Shown one piece after another: positions 56,665-64,000 of a stretch of DNA of 64,000 nt. Source of the DNA: Methanomethylovorans sp041447285 (lineage in GTDB: Archaea; Halobacteriota; Methanosarcinia; Methanosarcinales; Methanosarcinaceae); contig NZ_JBGMEB010000014.1 of the NCBI RefSeq assembly GCF_041447285.1, positions 79,987 through 143,986 of the forward strand, written 5' to 3'. The position numbers and the translations under genes were made by a program. Below the pieces are notes generated by a model. It was given only the letters and a program-made list of their open reading frames with translations, ran no database searches and was not told where the DNA came from. Position 1 is the stretch's first letter; the number at the start of each line of letters is the position of its first letter.

Positions 56665-58053
56665 TTACCAAACATTTAGGATCCATTCTCTGCTCTTCTT
56701 ATACTCCATATCCGCAAATATTGTATTAGCCATTGATTCAGCTAGCCATATGGCACCTGCATACCCTACTACAGGATGGCGGTAATATCCTGCACGATCA
56801 TAGACCGGGAACCCTACGCGAAGCATAGGAACATTGTTATCTATGGAAGTGAACCTTCCCTTAGAATGGCCCAAGATCAGGTCAAGCTCAAGGCCTCTGT
56901 TCTTGATCCTGTCTTCAAGTTCCCACAGATCTGCATTTGTAACTATCTCCATGTCATAGTCGACATTCTCCTTAAGCACCTTGATCCTAGAGTCATTCTG
57001 ATAATTTGGATTATCATCACCAAGAAGCAAGAGCATGGGCTTCATCTCAAGATCAAGACAGAACTCTGCAAGACTGATCACAAGGTCCGCATTTCCATAT
57101 ATTGCTACTTTCTTGTCAGCAAAGAACATGTGTGTGAGGTCTGCCAAAGCATCGATAGCAATTCCTCTTTCACGAACAAGAGATTCTGGTATTGGCTTGC
57201 CTGTGAGCTTCTTCACGTTCTGTAAAAAGGTATCCGTGTTACGGATACCTATAGGTGTAGGACCAATGATCGCCGGCACATCAAACTCACTCTCAAGATA
57301 CTGTGCTGCCTTTCCACCTTCATACCTATTTAAAGCAATGGTTCCTACTGCATTCGCCGTTCCAGCCATGTCCTCAACTGTTGTGCACCCATGAGAGAAT
57401 TCAGCCTTATCTGGCATCAATGGGGAATCGAAGCTTTCTATCTCAAAAAGGACAGTTGTATCTACCTGCATCTCTGAAAGAAGATGCTTAAGAGCCGTTA
57501 CATCTCCCGGATTGACCCAGCCAGTGATAAGGTTTAACTTTCCATTTGGTTCTCCCTTCTTTGCAAACGCAGTAACAAAGTCTCTGACAGCGATATCATA
57601 CCCACTTACCATACTACCAACAAAACTTGGAGTATGGATGGGAATAAGATGAACTTCCCTGCCAGCATACTTCTCTTTTAACAGGCCTTGATTAAGCTTT
57701 CTGACAACTCCGTCTATATCATCACCAATGACTTCTGTTGAACAGGTAGAGATTATAGGAACTACCTTTACATGCGGATAACGCATCAATAACACATCTA
57801 CAGCTTGTTCAACGCGATTAAGTGCTCCAAATACCGCACCATCTTCATGTACAGAGGAAGAAGCAATTTCAAAGCTTTCCTTGAAATGCTGTGCAAAGAG
57901 CATGCGGACAAACATTACACATCCTTGTCCCCCGTGCACGATTCCTATACAATCCTTGATCCCTATACTTGCATATTGTGCACCGCAGGGCTGACATGTG
58001 AATATCGGATTGATAACACCGGCACGTTCCTTTACTTTTAATTCACAAGACAA
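56665..58053 (-). CDS. anfK: Fe-only nitrogenase beta subunit
   Basis: Product of 462 aa. Beta subunit of the FeFe protein; with AnfD it holds the P-cluster. Cys residues in FTCQPCGAQY, GGQGCVMF and STCSTEVIGDD are the P-cluster ligand regions; GPTPIGIRNTD and GHSKGRF are typical of AnfK. It closely resembles Azotobacter AnfK from memory, including the end REWILNVW. It follows anfG by 14 bp. Confidence 0.95.
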   Translation of the reverse strand: MSCELKVKERAGVINPIFTCQPCGAQYASIGIKDCIGIVHGGQGCVMFVRMLFAQHFKESFEIASSSVHEDGAVFGALNRVEQAVDVLLMRYPHVKVVPIISTCSTEVIGDDIDGVVRKLNQGLLKEKYAGREVHLIPIHTPSFVGSMVSGYDIAVRDFVTAFAKKGEPNGKLNLITGWVNPGDVTALKHLLSEMQVDTTVLFEIESFDSPLMPDKAEFSHGCTTVEDMAGTANAVGTIALNRYEGGKAAQYLESEFDVPAIIGPTPIGIRNTDTFLQNVKKLTGKPIPESLVRERGIAIDALADLTHMFFADKKVAIYGNADLVISLAEFCLDLEMKPMLLLLGDDNPNYQNDSRIKVLKENVDYDMEIVTNADLWELEDRIKNRGLELDLILGHSKGRFTSIDNNVPMLRVGFPVYDRAGYYRHPVVGYAGAIWLAESMANTIFADMEYKKSREWILNVW

Positions 58054-58067
58054 AATATTTCCTCTCC

Positions 58068-58418
58068 TTAATAGTGTGGGTCGTTGAGTTCTTCATTGAG
58101 CGAACCCTTTATGGTTAAGTAATCTATACGATCCTTTACACCCTGCATAAGCAGTTTAATTTCATCTTTGTCCATTGTTCCCAACCATGTATACCGGCGC
58201 ATGAAGCTATCGGACAAGTACACAGCATCAACCCAATAGCATCTATCGGCAGAGGTCTCTTTTTCGACTGGTTCTTCACAGAGTATCTGCATCGTCTTTG
58301 TCAGTATACATTCATTTTGTCTTTCCCTGTCCCATGTACGAGAGTGGAACTGCCAGAGACATTTTTTCATAATGAAATCCACAAGTTGCTCGACCCTGTC
58401 CTTCATAACGTCTTCCAT
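58068..58418 (-). CDS. anfG: Fe-only nitrogenase delta subunit
   Basis: Product of 116 aa. The delta subunit exists only in alternative (V or Fe-only) nitrogenases and stabilises the D2K2 core. MKDRVEQLVDFIMKKCLWQF and the Trp-rich WDRERQNE segment are characteristic. Its presence between anfD and anfK rules out a molybdenum nitrogenase. Confidence 0.93.
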   Translation of the reverse strand: MEDVMKDRVEQLVDFIMKKCLWQFHSRTWDRERQNECILTKTMQILCEEPVEKETSADRCYWVDAVYLSDSFMRRYTWLGTMDKDEIKLLMQGVKDRIDYLTIKGSLNEELNDPHY

Positions 58419-58433
58419 TTAATTTTACCCCCC

Positions 58434-59999
58434 TCATTGAGCTTCGGCGGACTTCATTTCAAAGCTTGGGTATGCCGTCTTCTTACGCAAATCTGAAATT
58501 ATGTCTAGCTTACCTGTGTACTCCCTCATAGTTGTCGATGAAAGTACTTCTTCACTCAGGCCGACATCAGAGATCATTCTGCGAGTAACAAATTCCTTAT
58601 CTATTGGGATCTCATCCTTACTTATATCCAAGGCCGAAAGCTGATGAATCGGGGAGTAGATAGCATTGTAAATGTCACGTGCAAACCTGACCCACCCTTC
58701 AAATCCCTTGTAAGGACCATTGTGATATGCATGCGCATTCAAATATGGCACACGTACCTTCTTAGCAACTTCTCCAGGCCGGACGCCTGTGAATATCACA
58801 TCTGGCTGTAACATTTCCAGGGCTTCAAGCCCTTCAAGCTCATTTGGATCGTCAATGGCAAGTGCACCTTCTTCACAGCGGGAAATACCCTTTTCCATAT
58901 CACCCTGATGCCCGAATTTCGTATAGACTGAAACTACATCCACTCCAAGTTCATCATGGATTACATGTGCCCAATGCCATAACTTGGAGCCACCTGGCCA
59001 GAGGCATACCTTCTTTCCCTTTAGACGTTCCTTATACCAGTCAAGTTCCGGCTTCCATCTGGCAACCTCTTCAGCAATGATTGCCTCTGCACGGTCTTCG
59101 ATTCCAAAGAATAGCCCTATCTTCCTTAGCGATGCTGATAGTGGTTCGAAACCAAATCCATCTATATCAAGACGTGGAATTCCATACCTAACTCTCAGTT
59201 CATTGCATATGTATTCAGCTGAACGTGCACATTCCAGCACATTCAGATGTGCCTTATGCATAGCTCTGAGGTCATCGTATGTCCCGTTTCCTGTAAAAGT
59301 GGATAGGACCTGTATACCCATCCTCTTGAAAAAGTCAAGCATGATCTCCTGGTCACCCTGAATATTATACTCTCCTACATAATTTATGACATAGTCACTG
59401 GTGATCTTAGGTTCAACGGTTCCGACCTTCTGATTGATCCATGCAATGTTGATCTTGTGGTGCCCTCCTGATTGACTTGGTCCTCCGAACCCGGGGGAAT
59501 TGCATACAAATATATCTACATCAGGCAGTTCTTCCATAACTTCATTAGCTATAGCGTTGATATCGTCCCCTATCAGCGCAGAAGCACATGTTTGATAGAT
59601 GGTCATCCTTTTGATGTTAGGAAATGCCTTGAATGCTTCGATTAGGTTCTGCTTGAGCAGTTTTTCGGCACCGAACACCACATGCTTTTCCTTCATATCC
59701 GTGGCGAACGTGTACTTGATCTGGAAGTTGTCGTTATCGCTGATGTAACGCTTTGTTTGCCAAGTATCATAGGTACATCCTATTGGGCCATGACTAATGT
59801 GTATAACATCCTTCATGGGTGTTCCTATGACGTGCTTTGCTCCACAGTAAGCACAACCACGTTCTGAGATTGATCCCGGGATCGTATTAAGATATCCCAG
59901 TGGAAGTGCCATTGATAGGTCTTCGCCCGGTCCCTTAATTACAGCGTGCTTTCTCCGTTCAGGAATGCATTCACTACATTTGAACAAATGATATGGCAT
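58434..59999 (-). CDS. anfD: Fe-only nitrogenase alpha subunit
   Basis: Product of 521 aa, matching AnfD in length (VnfD is shorter) and sequence: SISERGCAYCGAKHVIGTP, HGPIGCTYDTWQTKRYIS, TIYQTCASALIGDD, then the cofactor-cysteine region VLECARSAEYIC and the late His region NAHAYHNGPYKGFEGW. It carries the FeFe-cofactor site and reduces N2. 23 bp after nifI2. Cofactor assembly genes (nifB, nifEN) are not in the window. Confidence 0.96.
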   Translation of the reverse strand: MPYHLFKCSECIPERRKHAVIKGPGEDLSMALPLGYLNTIPGSISERGCAYCGAKHVIGTPMKDVIHISHGPIGCTYDTWQTKRYISDNDNFQIKYTFATDMKEKHVVFGAEKLLKQNLIEAFKAFPNIKRMTIYQTCASALIGDDINAIANEVMEELPDVDIFVCNSPGFGGPSQSGGHHKINIAWINQKVGTVEPKITSDYVINYVGEYNIQGDQEIMLDFFKRMGIQVLSTFTGNGTYDDLRAMHKAHLNVLECARSAEYICNELRVRYGIPRLDIDGFGFEPLSASLRKIGLFFGIEDRAEAIIAEEVARWKPELDWYKERLKGKKVCLWPGGSKLWHWAHVIHDELGVDVVSVYTKFGHQGDMEKGISRCEEGALAIDDPNELEGLEALEMLQPDVIFTGVRPGEVAKKVRVPYLNAHAYHNGPYKGFEGWVRFARDIYNAIYSPIHQLSALDISKDEIPIDKEFVTRRMISDVGLSEEVLSSTTMREYTGKLDIISDLRKKTAYPSFEMKSAEAQ

Positions 60000-60022
60000 A
60001 ATTGTTTAACTCCTTTTCGCAT

Positions 60023-60400
60023 TTATGAGATAGCGTCCTCGTTGATTTCGTTAGTACGCACCCTCATTGCACTCTCAACAGGGCAGACAAAGATTCGTCC
60101 ATCTCCTATCTGCTCAGTCCGATTCGTATCGATTATAGTTCTGACAATGGCATCAACATCAGAATCCTTAACTACTACGCTTAGTAAACGTTTTGGGACA
60201 TATTTCATCCCTCTTGATTTACCCTGCTTCAGGAGTTCCGGACGGATATCAACATCCACTTCACAGGCGATTCCACGCTGCTTTCCACGCCCAAGCACTG
60301 ATACAACAGTGAAGCTTGGAAATCCTATTTTATCAAGTGCTTCCTTTGTTGGACCCATCTTCTTGGGGCGGATGATCGCTATGATCTCTTTCATAAGCAT
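60023..60400 (-). CDS. nifI2: Nitrogenase PII-like regulator NifI2
   Basis: Product of 125 aa. PII family: MKEIIAIIRPKKMGPTKEAL, GRGKQRGIACEVD, RLLSVVVKDSDVDAIVRTII and DGRIFVCPVESAMRVRT. With NifI1 it switches nitrogenase activity off in response to ammonium and 2-oxoglutarate/ATP in methanogens. It starts 3 bp after the nifI1 stop. Confidence 0.94.
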   Translation of the reverse strand: MLMKEIIAIIRPKKMGPTKEALDKIGFPSFTVVSVLGRGKQRGIACEVDVDIRPELLKQGKSRGMKYVPKRLLSVVVKDSDVDAIVRTIIDTNRTEQIGDGRIFVCPVESAMRVRTNEINEDAIS

Positions 60401-60403
60401 CCC

Positions 60404-60721
60404 TTATAGTCCTGTAGAATCTGTACGAATTGTAAAGGCCTTCTCGACATGAGTTACAAATATCTTACCATCTCCGAAATTTCCAGTGAAAGCTTTTTCC
60501 TTGACTAAACCAATCACCTTGTCAACATCATCATCTTCAACAACCGTCATGATCAGAGTCTTAGGCAATTCATCATAGTGGATTGTCCCTACGGTGATAC
60601 CTTTCTGCTTTCCACGGCCAAATGCAGAGATCTTTGTCATTGAATAGAATCCCTCTTCAGCAAGATGATCTGCGACCTCATCCGCAGCTTCGGGACGTAC
60701 TATTGCTTTTATCATCTTCAT
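60404..60721 (-). CDS. nifI1: Nitrogenase PII-like regulator NifI1
   Basis: Product of 105 aa. PII family with MKMIKAIVRPEAADEVADHL, FGRGKQKGITVG and DGKIFVTHVEKAFTIRT; the T-loop is shorter than in GlnB. Placed between anfH and nifI2, the archaeal order. Works as a complex with NifI2. Confidence 0.94.
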   Translation of the reverse strand: MKMIKAIVRPEAADEVADHLAEEGFYSMTKISAFGRGKQKGITVGTIHYDELPKTLIMTVVEDDDVDKVIGLVKEKAFTGNFGDGKIFVTHVEKAFTIRTDSTGL

Positions 60722-60745
60722 ACAGTTCCTCCTTGGCTCTCTATT

Positions 60746-61573
60746 TTAGTCAGCGATACCGTACTTTACGACCATTGCTTCCAGTTCATCCATTGATAGT
60801 GGCTTTGGAATTACGAAATTCTTATTTTCAATGATCTTGCGTGCAAGTTCACCGTATTCCTTTGCCTGGTTTTCTTCCGGATCATATTCAACGACGGTCT
60901 TCTTGTTGAACTCAGCCTTTTGTACAATATTGTCTCTGGGAACGAAGTGTATCATCTGCGTACCAATTGCTGCAGTGAACTCTTCCAGAAATTCTCTTTC
61001 TCTGTCAACCTTTCGGCTGTTGCAAATTATACCACCAAGACGGACACCGCTTTGCTTTGCATACTTTAGCAAGCCCCTGCAAATGTTGTTAGCTGCATAG
61101 ATGGCCATCATTTCTCCGGAAGCAACTATATAGACCTCCTGTGCCTTTCCATCACGAATGGGCATTGCAAAACCGCCACACACAACGTCTCCAAGGACAT
61201 CAAAGAACACAAAGTCCAAATCTGGAGTATATGCTCCGTTGGCTTCCATCAGGTCGATAGCAGTGATGACTCCGCGGCCTGCACATCCTACTCCTGGTTC
61301 TGGACCACCTGACTCTACACAGCGAATGTCCTTAAACCCGGTCTTTATGACCTTATCATTGGTGACCTTTTCAGTACCCTCTTCCCTCAATACATCCATG
61401 AGTGTTTCCTGTGGCTTGCCACCGAGAATTAGGCGGGTTGAGTCGGCCTTCGGGTCACAGCCATGAATGAATACCTTTTGGTCGTGGAAGTGTGCCATTG
61501 CAGCTGCTGTGTTCTGCTGTGTCGTTGACTTACCAATTCCACCCTTGCCGTAAAATGCAATTTTTCTTGTCAT
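60746..61573 (-). CDS. anfH: Fe-only nitrogenase iron protein
   Basis: Product of 275 aa. Dinitrogenase reductase: P-loop YGKGGIGKSTTQQN near residue 10, cluster Cys residues in GPEPGVGCAGRGVI and GDVVCGGFAMPIR, GCDPKADSTR near 40. The Arg after GCAG is the site ADP-ribosylated in some bacteria. Being first in an anf operon, it is named anfH. GGAGGAT precedes the ATG by 8 nt. An NrpR-type operator lies 28 bp upstream. Confidence 0.95.
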   Translation of the reverse strand: MTRKIAFYGKGGIGKSTTQQNTAAAMAHFHDQKVFIHGCDPKADSTRLILGGKPQETLMDVLREEGTEKVTNDKVIKTGFKDIRCVESGGPEPGVGCAGRGVITAIDLMEANGAYTPDLDFVFFDVLGDVVCGGFAMPIRDGKAQEVYIVASGEMMAIYAANNICRGLLKYAKQSGVRLGGIICNSRKVDREREFLEEFTAAIGTQMIHFVPRDNIVQKAEFNKKTVVEYDPEENQAKEYGELARKIIENKNFVIPKPLSMDELEAMVVKYGIAD

Positions 61574-61600
61574 TTTCTACATATCCTCCTAGATGATGGG

Positions 61601-61614
61601 GGAAGAGCATTTCC
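61601..61614 (-). promoter_or_regulatory. NrpR-type operator upstream of anfH
   Basis: ggaagagcatttcc fits the operator GGAA-N6-TTCC bound by NrpR, the nitrogen repressor of methanogens. It lies 28-41 bp before anfH, so it would repress the anf operon when ammonium is present. Only one copy was seen. Confidence 0.75.
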
Positions 61615-61751
61615 ACTATACCCATCAGATTCTTTCTACATTCCTGAGCTTTTTGAGAAACCTTCGGTTCGATTAACATTGAATACACTTCAATCAATGC
61701 TGAACTCTGGTTTCTCTAATACTCTATGCTTTTACTCTTAAAGTTAATAGT

Positions 61752-61775
61752 AGTCCTTATATATTTAAATATCTA
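61752..61775 (-). promoter_or_regulatory. TATA region of the anf operon
   Basis: On the minus strand, agatatttaaatatataagg is a good archaeal TATA region, 180 bp before anfH, predicting a leader of about 160 nt. A second AT-rich TATA-like sequence lies near 61808-61816. The region 61776-62051 shows no gene. Confidence 0.45.
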
Positions 61776-62051
61776 CTATCAGAATCCTATGTACTAGTTA
61801 CTAGTATATAAAAATATGTATTACTTAATTAAATAGTAGATAAACTACATTACATAATTAGAGAATGGGCATAATTCTATAGCATCGATGTATGGAATTT
61901 AATGGATAATCTCTTAGATAATGTATGTGGTAAAATCAATTTTTAAACAAGTAAGTGATAGTGACAAAAAAATGTGGCTTGAGAAAAATGTTAATAGGAA
62001 GTGAAAAGAATTCGAAGAATCCTATCAAATAAAATCAAAGCTTATTTTTCT

Positions 62052-62552
62052 TCAGGGATAAGGGATAGTAGCACCCTTAGCTTCTTTACCAACAATATCA
62101 GATATTCTTATTTGTATGATCTGGGTTCCTTTTGCCATGTCAGCATCTATAGGCATGCTACCTTTCAGAGAGGCATATTTTTCGAATATTAGATTAAGAG
62201 CCTTTGCTTTCATTTCCTGGTCATTTATCAGCAATGCTTTTCCTGTAGCTATCACACTTCTGTAAAGCAGATCAAATTCGCAAGGAACATCAGCCGAGAC
62301 AATACTTTTCATTTCATCTACTTCAAAACAGACAGAATTGTTAGAAGAAATAGCTTCTATTTTTCTCCCTTTTTTAGCGCAGTGTAAAAGTATCTCGTTA
62401 TTCTTTTGATCATAATAATATAGCATCGGTACGACATACGGTTCATTATTGTGACACATGGCCAGTCGTCCTACTTCAGATTTTTCTAAAAAATTCTCTG
62501 CATCTTTTACATTCATTTTCCGTTCCTTGCGTAACATTGGAAAGCCAGTCAT
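62052..62552 (-). CDS. Pyridoxamine 5'-phosphate oxidase-like protein (NimA type)
   Basis: Product of 166 aa with a split-barrel flavin-binding fold: MLRKERKMNVKDAENFLEKS, GRLAMCHNNEPYVVPMLYYY, LLHCAKKGRKIEAI, VCFEVDE and YRSVIATGKALLI. Members include 5-nitroimidazole reductases and haem- or F420-binding proteins. Substrate unknown. ATG 62552 has GAGGCG upstream; the longer frame start at 62639 adds a poor N-terminus. Confidence 0.8.
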   Translation of the reverse strand: MTGFPMLRKERKMNVKDAENFLEKSEVGRLAMCHNNEPYVVPMLYYYDQKNNEILLHCAKKGRKIEAISSNNSVCFEVDEMKSIVSADVPCEFDLLYRSVIATGKALLINDQEMKAKALNLIFEKYASLKGSMPIDADMAKGTQIIQIRISDIVGKEAKGATIPYP

Positions 62553-62684
62553 AATTGTTCGCCTCGCTAGTATTAGTATCTCAAATTCGAAGTTTTTGTT
62601 TATTTTAAATACGCATAACCATTGGAGAAAAAACTCCACCTTTATTTGTTAAAGATGGAGTAGCAAAATAGATTGATATTTGTA

Positions 62685-62855
62685 TTAATCTTCCAGATGT
62701 CCTTCAATCTTAGAGCCATCATAATTGCAACGAGTATTCACAAATCCACTAAGCATAGGCTTATAGTCCGCATCATCATCATCATCACTTGAAACTACAA
62801 AAGAACTATTGTATTCAAAGTTGCTTCTTGTCGTTCTGGTCTTTACCAAATTCAT
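62685..62855 (-). CDS. Small acidic protein (56 aa)
   Basis: ATG 62855 has GAAAGGGA 5 nt upstream. The product starts MNLVKTRTTRSNFEYNSS, has a run of five Asp (SSDDDDDADY) and ends EGHLED. One Cys, no recognised motif. Likely a real small gene because of the ribosome site, but nothing is known of its role. Confidence 0.45.
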   Translation of the reverse strand: MNLVKTRTTRSNFEYNSSFVVSSDDDDDADYKPMLSGFVNTRCNYDGSKIEGHLED

Positions 62856-62944
62856 GTTATCCCTTTCTGATAGTACAGTGTTATATCATTCAAACACGTG
62901 TGTTTACAAAAGAGTTCTTTTGAACTCAGTATCTCGTTTCTGTT

Positions 62945-63330
62945 CTAAGGTTTGTTGGGAATCGAAGGGGAAGCCAAAGTTCTTGTTAGCTGCCATACAT
63001 CATTCAAACGTTTCAAGGTTGCGTCAGGTATTGTTTATTTCCTTTGAACATGAATGCATATGTTCTTTTGGATGAACTTTGCAGACAACATCGCAAGAAC
63101 TCATTAACTTTTTACGGCTTCTTACGTAGTATTTCTTCGCTTCTATGCTAAGGCTTACCGAAGATGAAAAGCCAAATATCTTGCTAATTGCATACATCAT
63201 TCAAACGTTTCCAAGGTTGAGTCAGGTACCGTTTATTTCCTTTGAACATGAATGCATATGTTCTTTTGGATGAACTTTGCAGACAATATCGCAAGAACTC
63301 ATCAGCTCTTACAACTTCTTAGTAGTGCTT
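62945..63330 (+). repeat. Tandem duplication, about 197-bp period
   Basis: Two adjacent copies (about 62945-63135 and 63148-63330). Nearly identical core: from catacatcattcaaacg through ctttgaacatgaatgcatat and tggatgaactttgcagaca to cgcaagaactcat. The first 50 bp of each copy are less alike. No long ORF with a start crosses them. Their origin is unknown; an old duplication of a mobile-element end is possible. This accounts for most of the gap 62856-63531. Confidence 0.75.
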
Positions 63331-63531
63331 TTTCGGATGTCTCTTAAGGGTACACCCGGAATAGTAATTCCCATCAATCAGATAAATAAGTGTCGCTCTA
63401 AATTAATTGTCATTTGCTTTAGTAAATCAACGTAGAAATCTTCATGTGATACGGTCCAAATCGGATTTCTACAAGTTAAAAAACAAAAAATATATTTCCT
63501 TATCACTACCGTTAGTTCACTTGAGCAGCTA

Positions 63532-63885
63532 TTATTTTTTATTTATCTTACTATAATCATTAATAAGTTCTACATATTCTGCAGCATTTTTTGCGATGGA
63601 TTCAATTTCCACTTGTTCTAATTCTCTCTTTATTCTTCCTGGAACTCCAATAATCAAGCTTTTTTCCGGAAACTTTTTTCCTTCAGAAATCAATACATTT
63701 GCACCTACTATCGAATCATTGCTAATCTCAGATCCATTTAGCACTGCAGAATTCATTCCTATAATCACATTGTTTTCAATTTTACATCCATGAAGCATAG
63801 ATCCATGTCCCACACTTACATTATCTCCAATTTGCACATCATTAATATTGTCTACATGAATTACTGCATTATCGGCTCTGTAGAA
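63532..63885 (-). pseudogene. N-terminally truncated gamma-carbonic anhydrase-like hexapeptide protein
   Basis: The open frame from just after a TAG near 63885 encodes FYRADNAVIHVDNI, then VSVGHGSMLHGCKIENN, VIIGMNSAVLNG and IGVPGRIKRELEQ. This is the C-terminal two-thirds of a gamma-class carbonic anhydrase (Cam/YrdA/PaaY type) left-handed beta-helix. The three His ligand regions (AVIH, VGHG, MLHG) are present, but the first 45-50 residues are missing; upstream DNA holds stops in frame. A GTG at 63837 could start a shorter, probably inactive product. Confidence 0.7.
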
Positions 63886-64000
63886 AACCTACTTTAGATT
63901 TTATTTTCACCTAATAATTTAAAAAGGATAAGTCCCCTGAGTATTACTTCCTACAGAAAACACAAAGGGGATGATTGTGTTTTGTCTAATAAGTACTTAA

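Noticed and set aside
58068..59999. Vanadium nitrogenase (vnfD, vnfG)
   Set aside because: The D subunit length (521 aa) and sequence segments match AnfD as I know it, and the delta and K subunits agree.
62945..63330. CRISPR array
   Set aside because: There are only two copies of about 190 bp next to each other, not short repeats with unique spacers, and no cas genes are in the window.

Overview
The window comes from a methylotrophic, nitrogen-fixing methanogenic archaeon, most likely a member of the Methanosarcinaceae (Methanolobus, Methanomethylovorans or Methanosarcina type). Evidence: methanol methyltransferase genes (mtaC, mtaB), an HdrA2-type heterodisulfide reductase subunit fused to an MvhD domain beside a polyferredoxin, archaeal GatE, a pyruvoyl-dependent arginine decarboxylase, lineage families DUF1699 and DUF2551, TATA-box promoters, and an Fe-only nitrogenase operon with nifI1/nifI2 between the H and D genes. 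No gene here fixes the genus. Stop codon TAG is uncommon and twice is directly followed by a second stop.

Layout. 0.4-4.1 kb: hdrA2 and an eight-motif polyferredoxin. 4.1-14.1 kb: gatE, a transposase relic, a cysteine hydrolase, a membrane protein, then carA-carB and argG. 14.3-21 kb: a HEPN-like protein, a reductase gene split by an IS200/IS605-like non-autonomous element, two very small genes, a sensor histidine kinase, pdaD and an anchored protein. 21-28 kb: the methanol block, made of a PAS/GAF sensor without output domain, an orphan MtaC paralogue, and mtaC-mtaB with a structured leader. 28-32.4 kb: a decayed integrase, a tRNA-Gln, three small regulators and 1.4 kb of AT-rich DNA with a duplicated promoter-like unit. 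32.4-42 kb: MFS carrier, two phosphatases, a sulfur-transfer operon (TusA-like, DsrE-like, IscS-like lacking its PLP lysine, IscU fused to an FeS-assembly domain), DUF2284, a TPR protein and an HTH-acyl-CoA synthetase fusion. 42-56 kb: accessory genes, including three acetyltransferases, hcp, small ferredoxins, an LVIVD protein, an integrase fragment beside an IS5-type element, and regulators. 56-61.6 kb (minus strand): anfH-nifI1-nifI2-anfD-anfG-anfK plus a HEPN-like gene, with an NrpR-type operator before anfH. 62-64 kb: a flavin-type protein, a small acidic protein, a tandem repeat and a truncated gamma-carbonic anhydrase.

How the genes work together. MtaB and MtaC take the methyl group of methanol; the methyl-CoM made from it feeds methanogenesis, and HdrA2 with polyferredoxin belongs to the electron-transfer side that recycles CoM-S-S-CoB. 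The nitrogenase needs Fe-S clusters and reduced ferredoxin, and the window also holds an Fe-S scaffold and several small ferredoxins. The parts most worth following up are the sulfur-transfer operon with its altered IscS, the PAS/GAF plus orphan MtaC pair, and the motif shared by the leaders of those two methanol transcripts.
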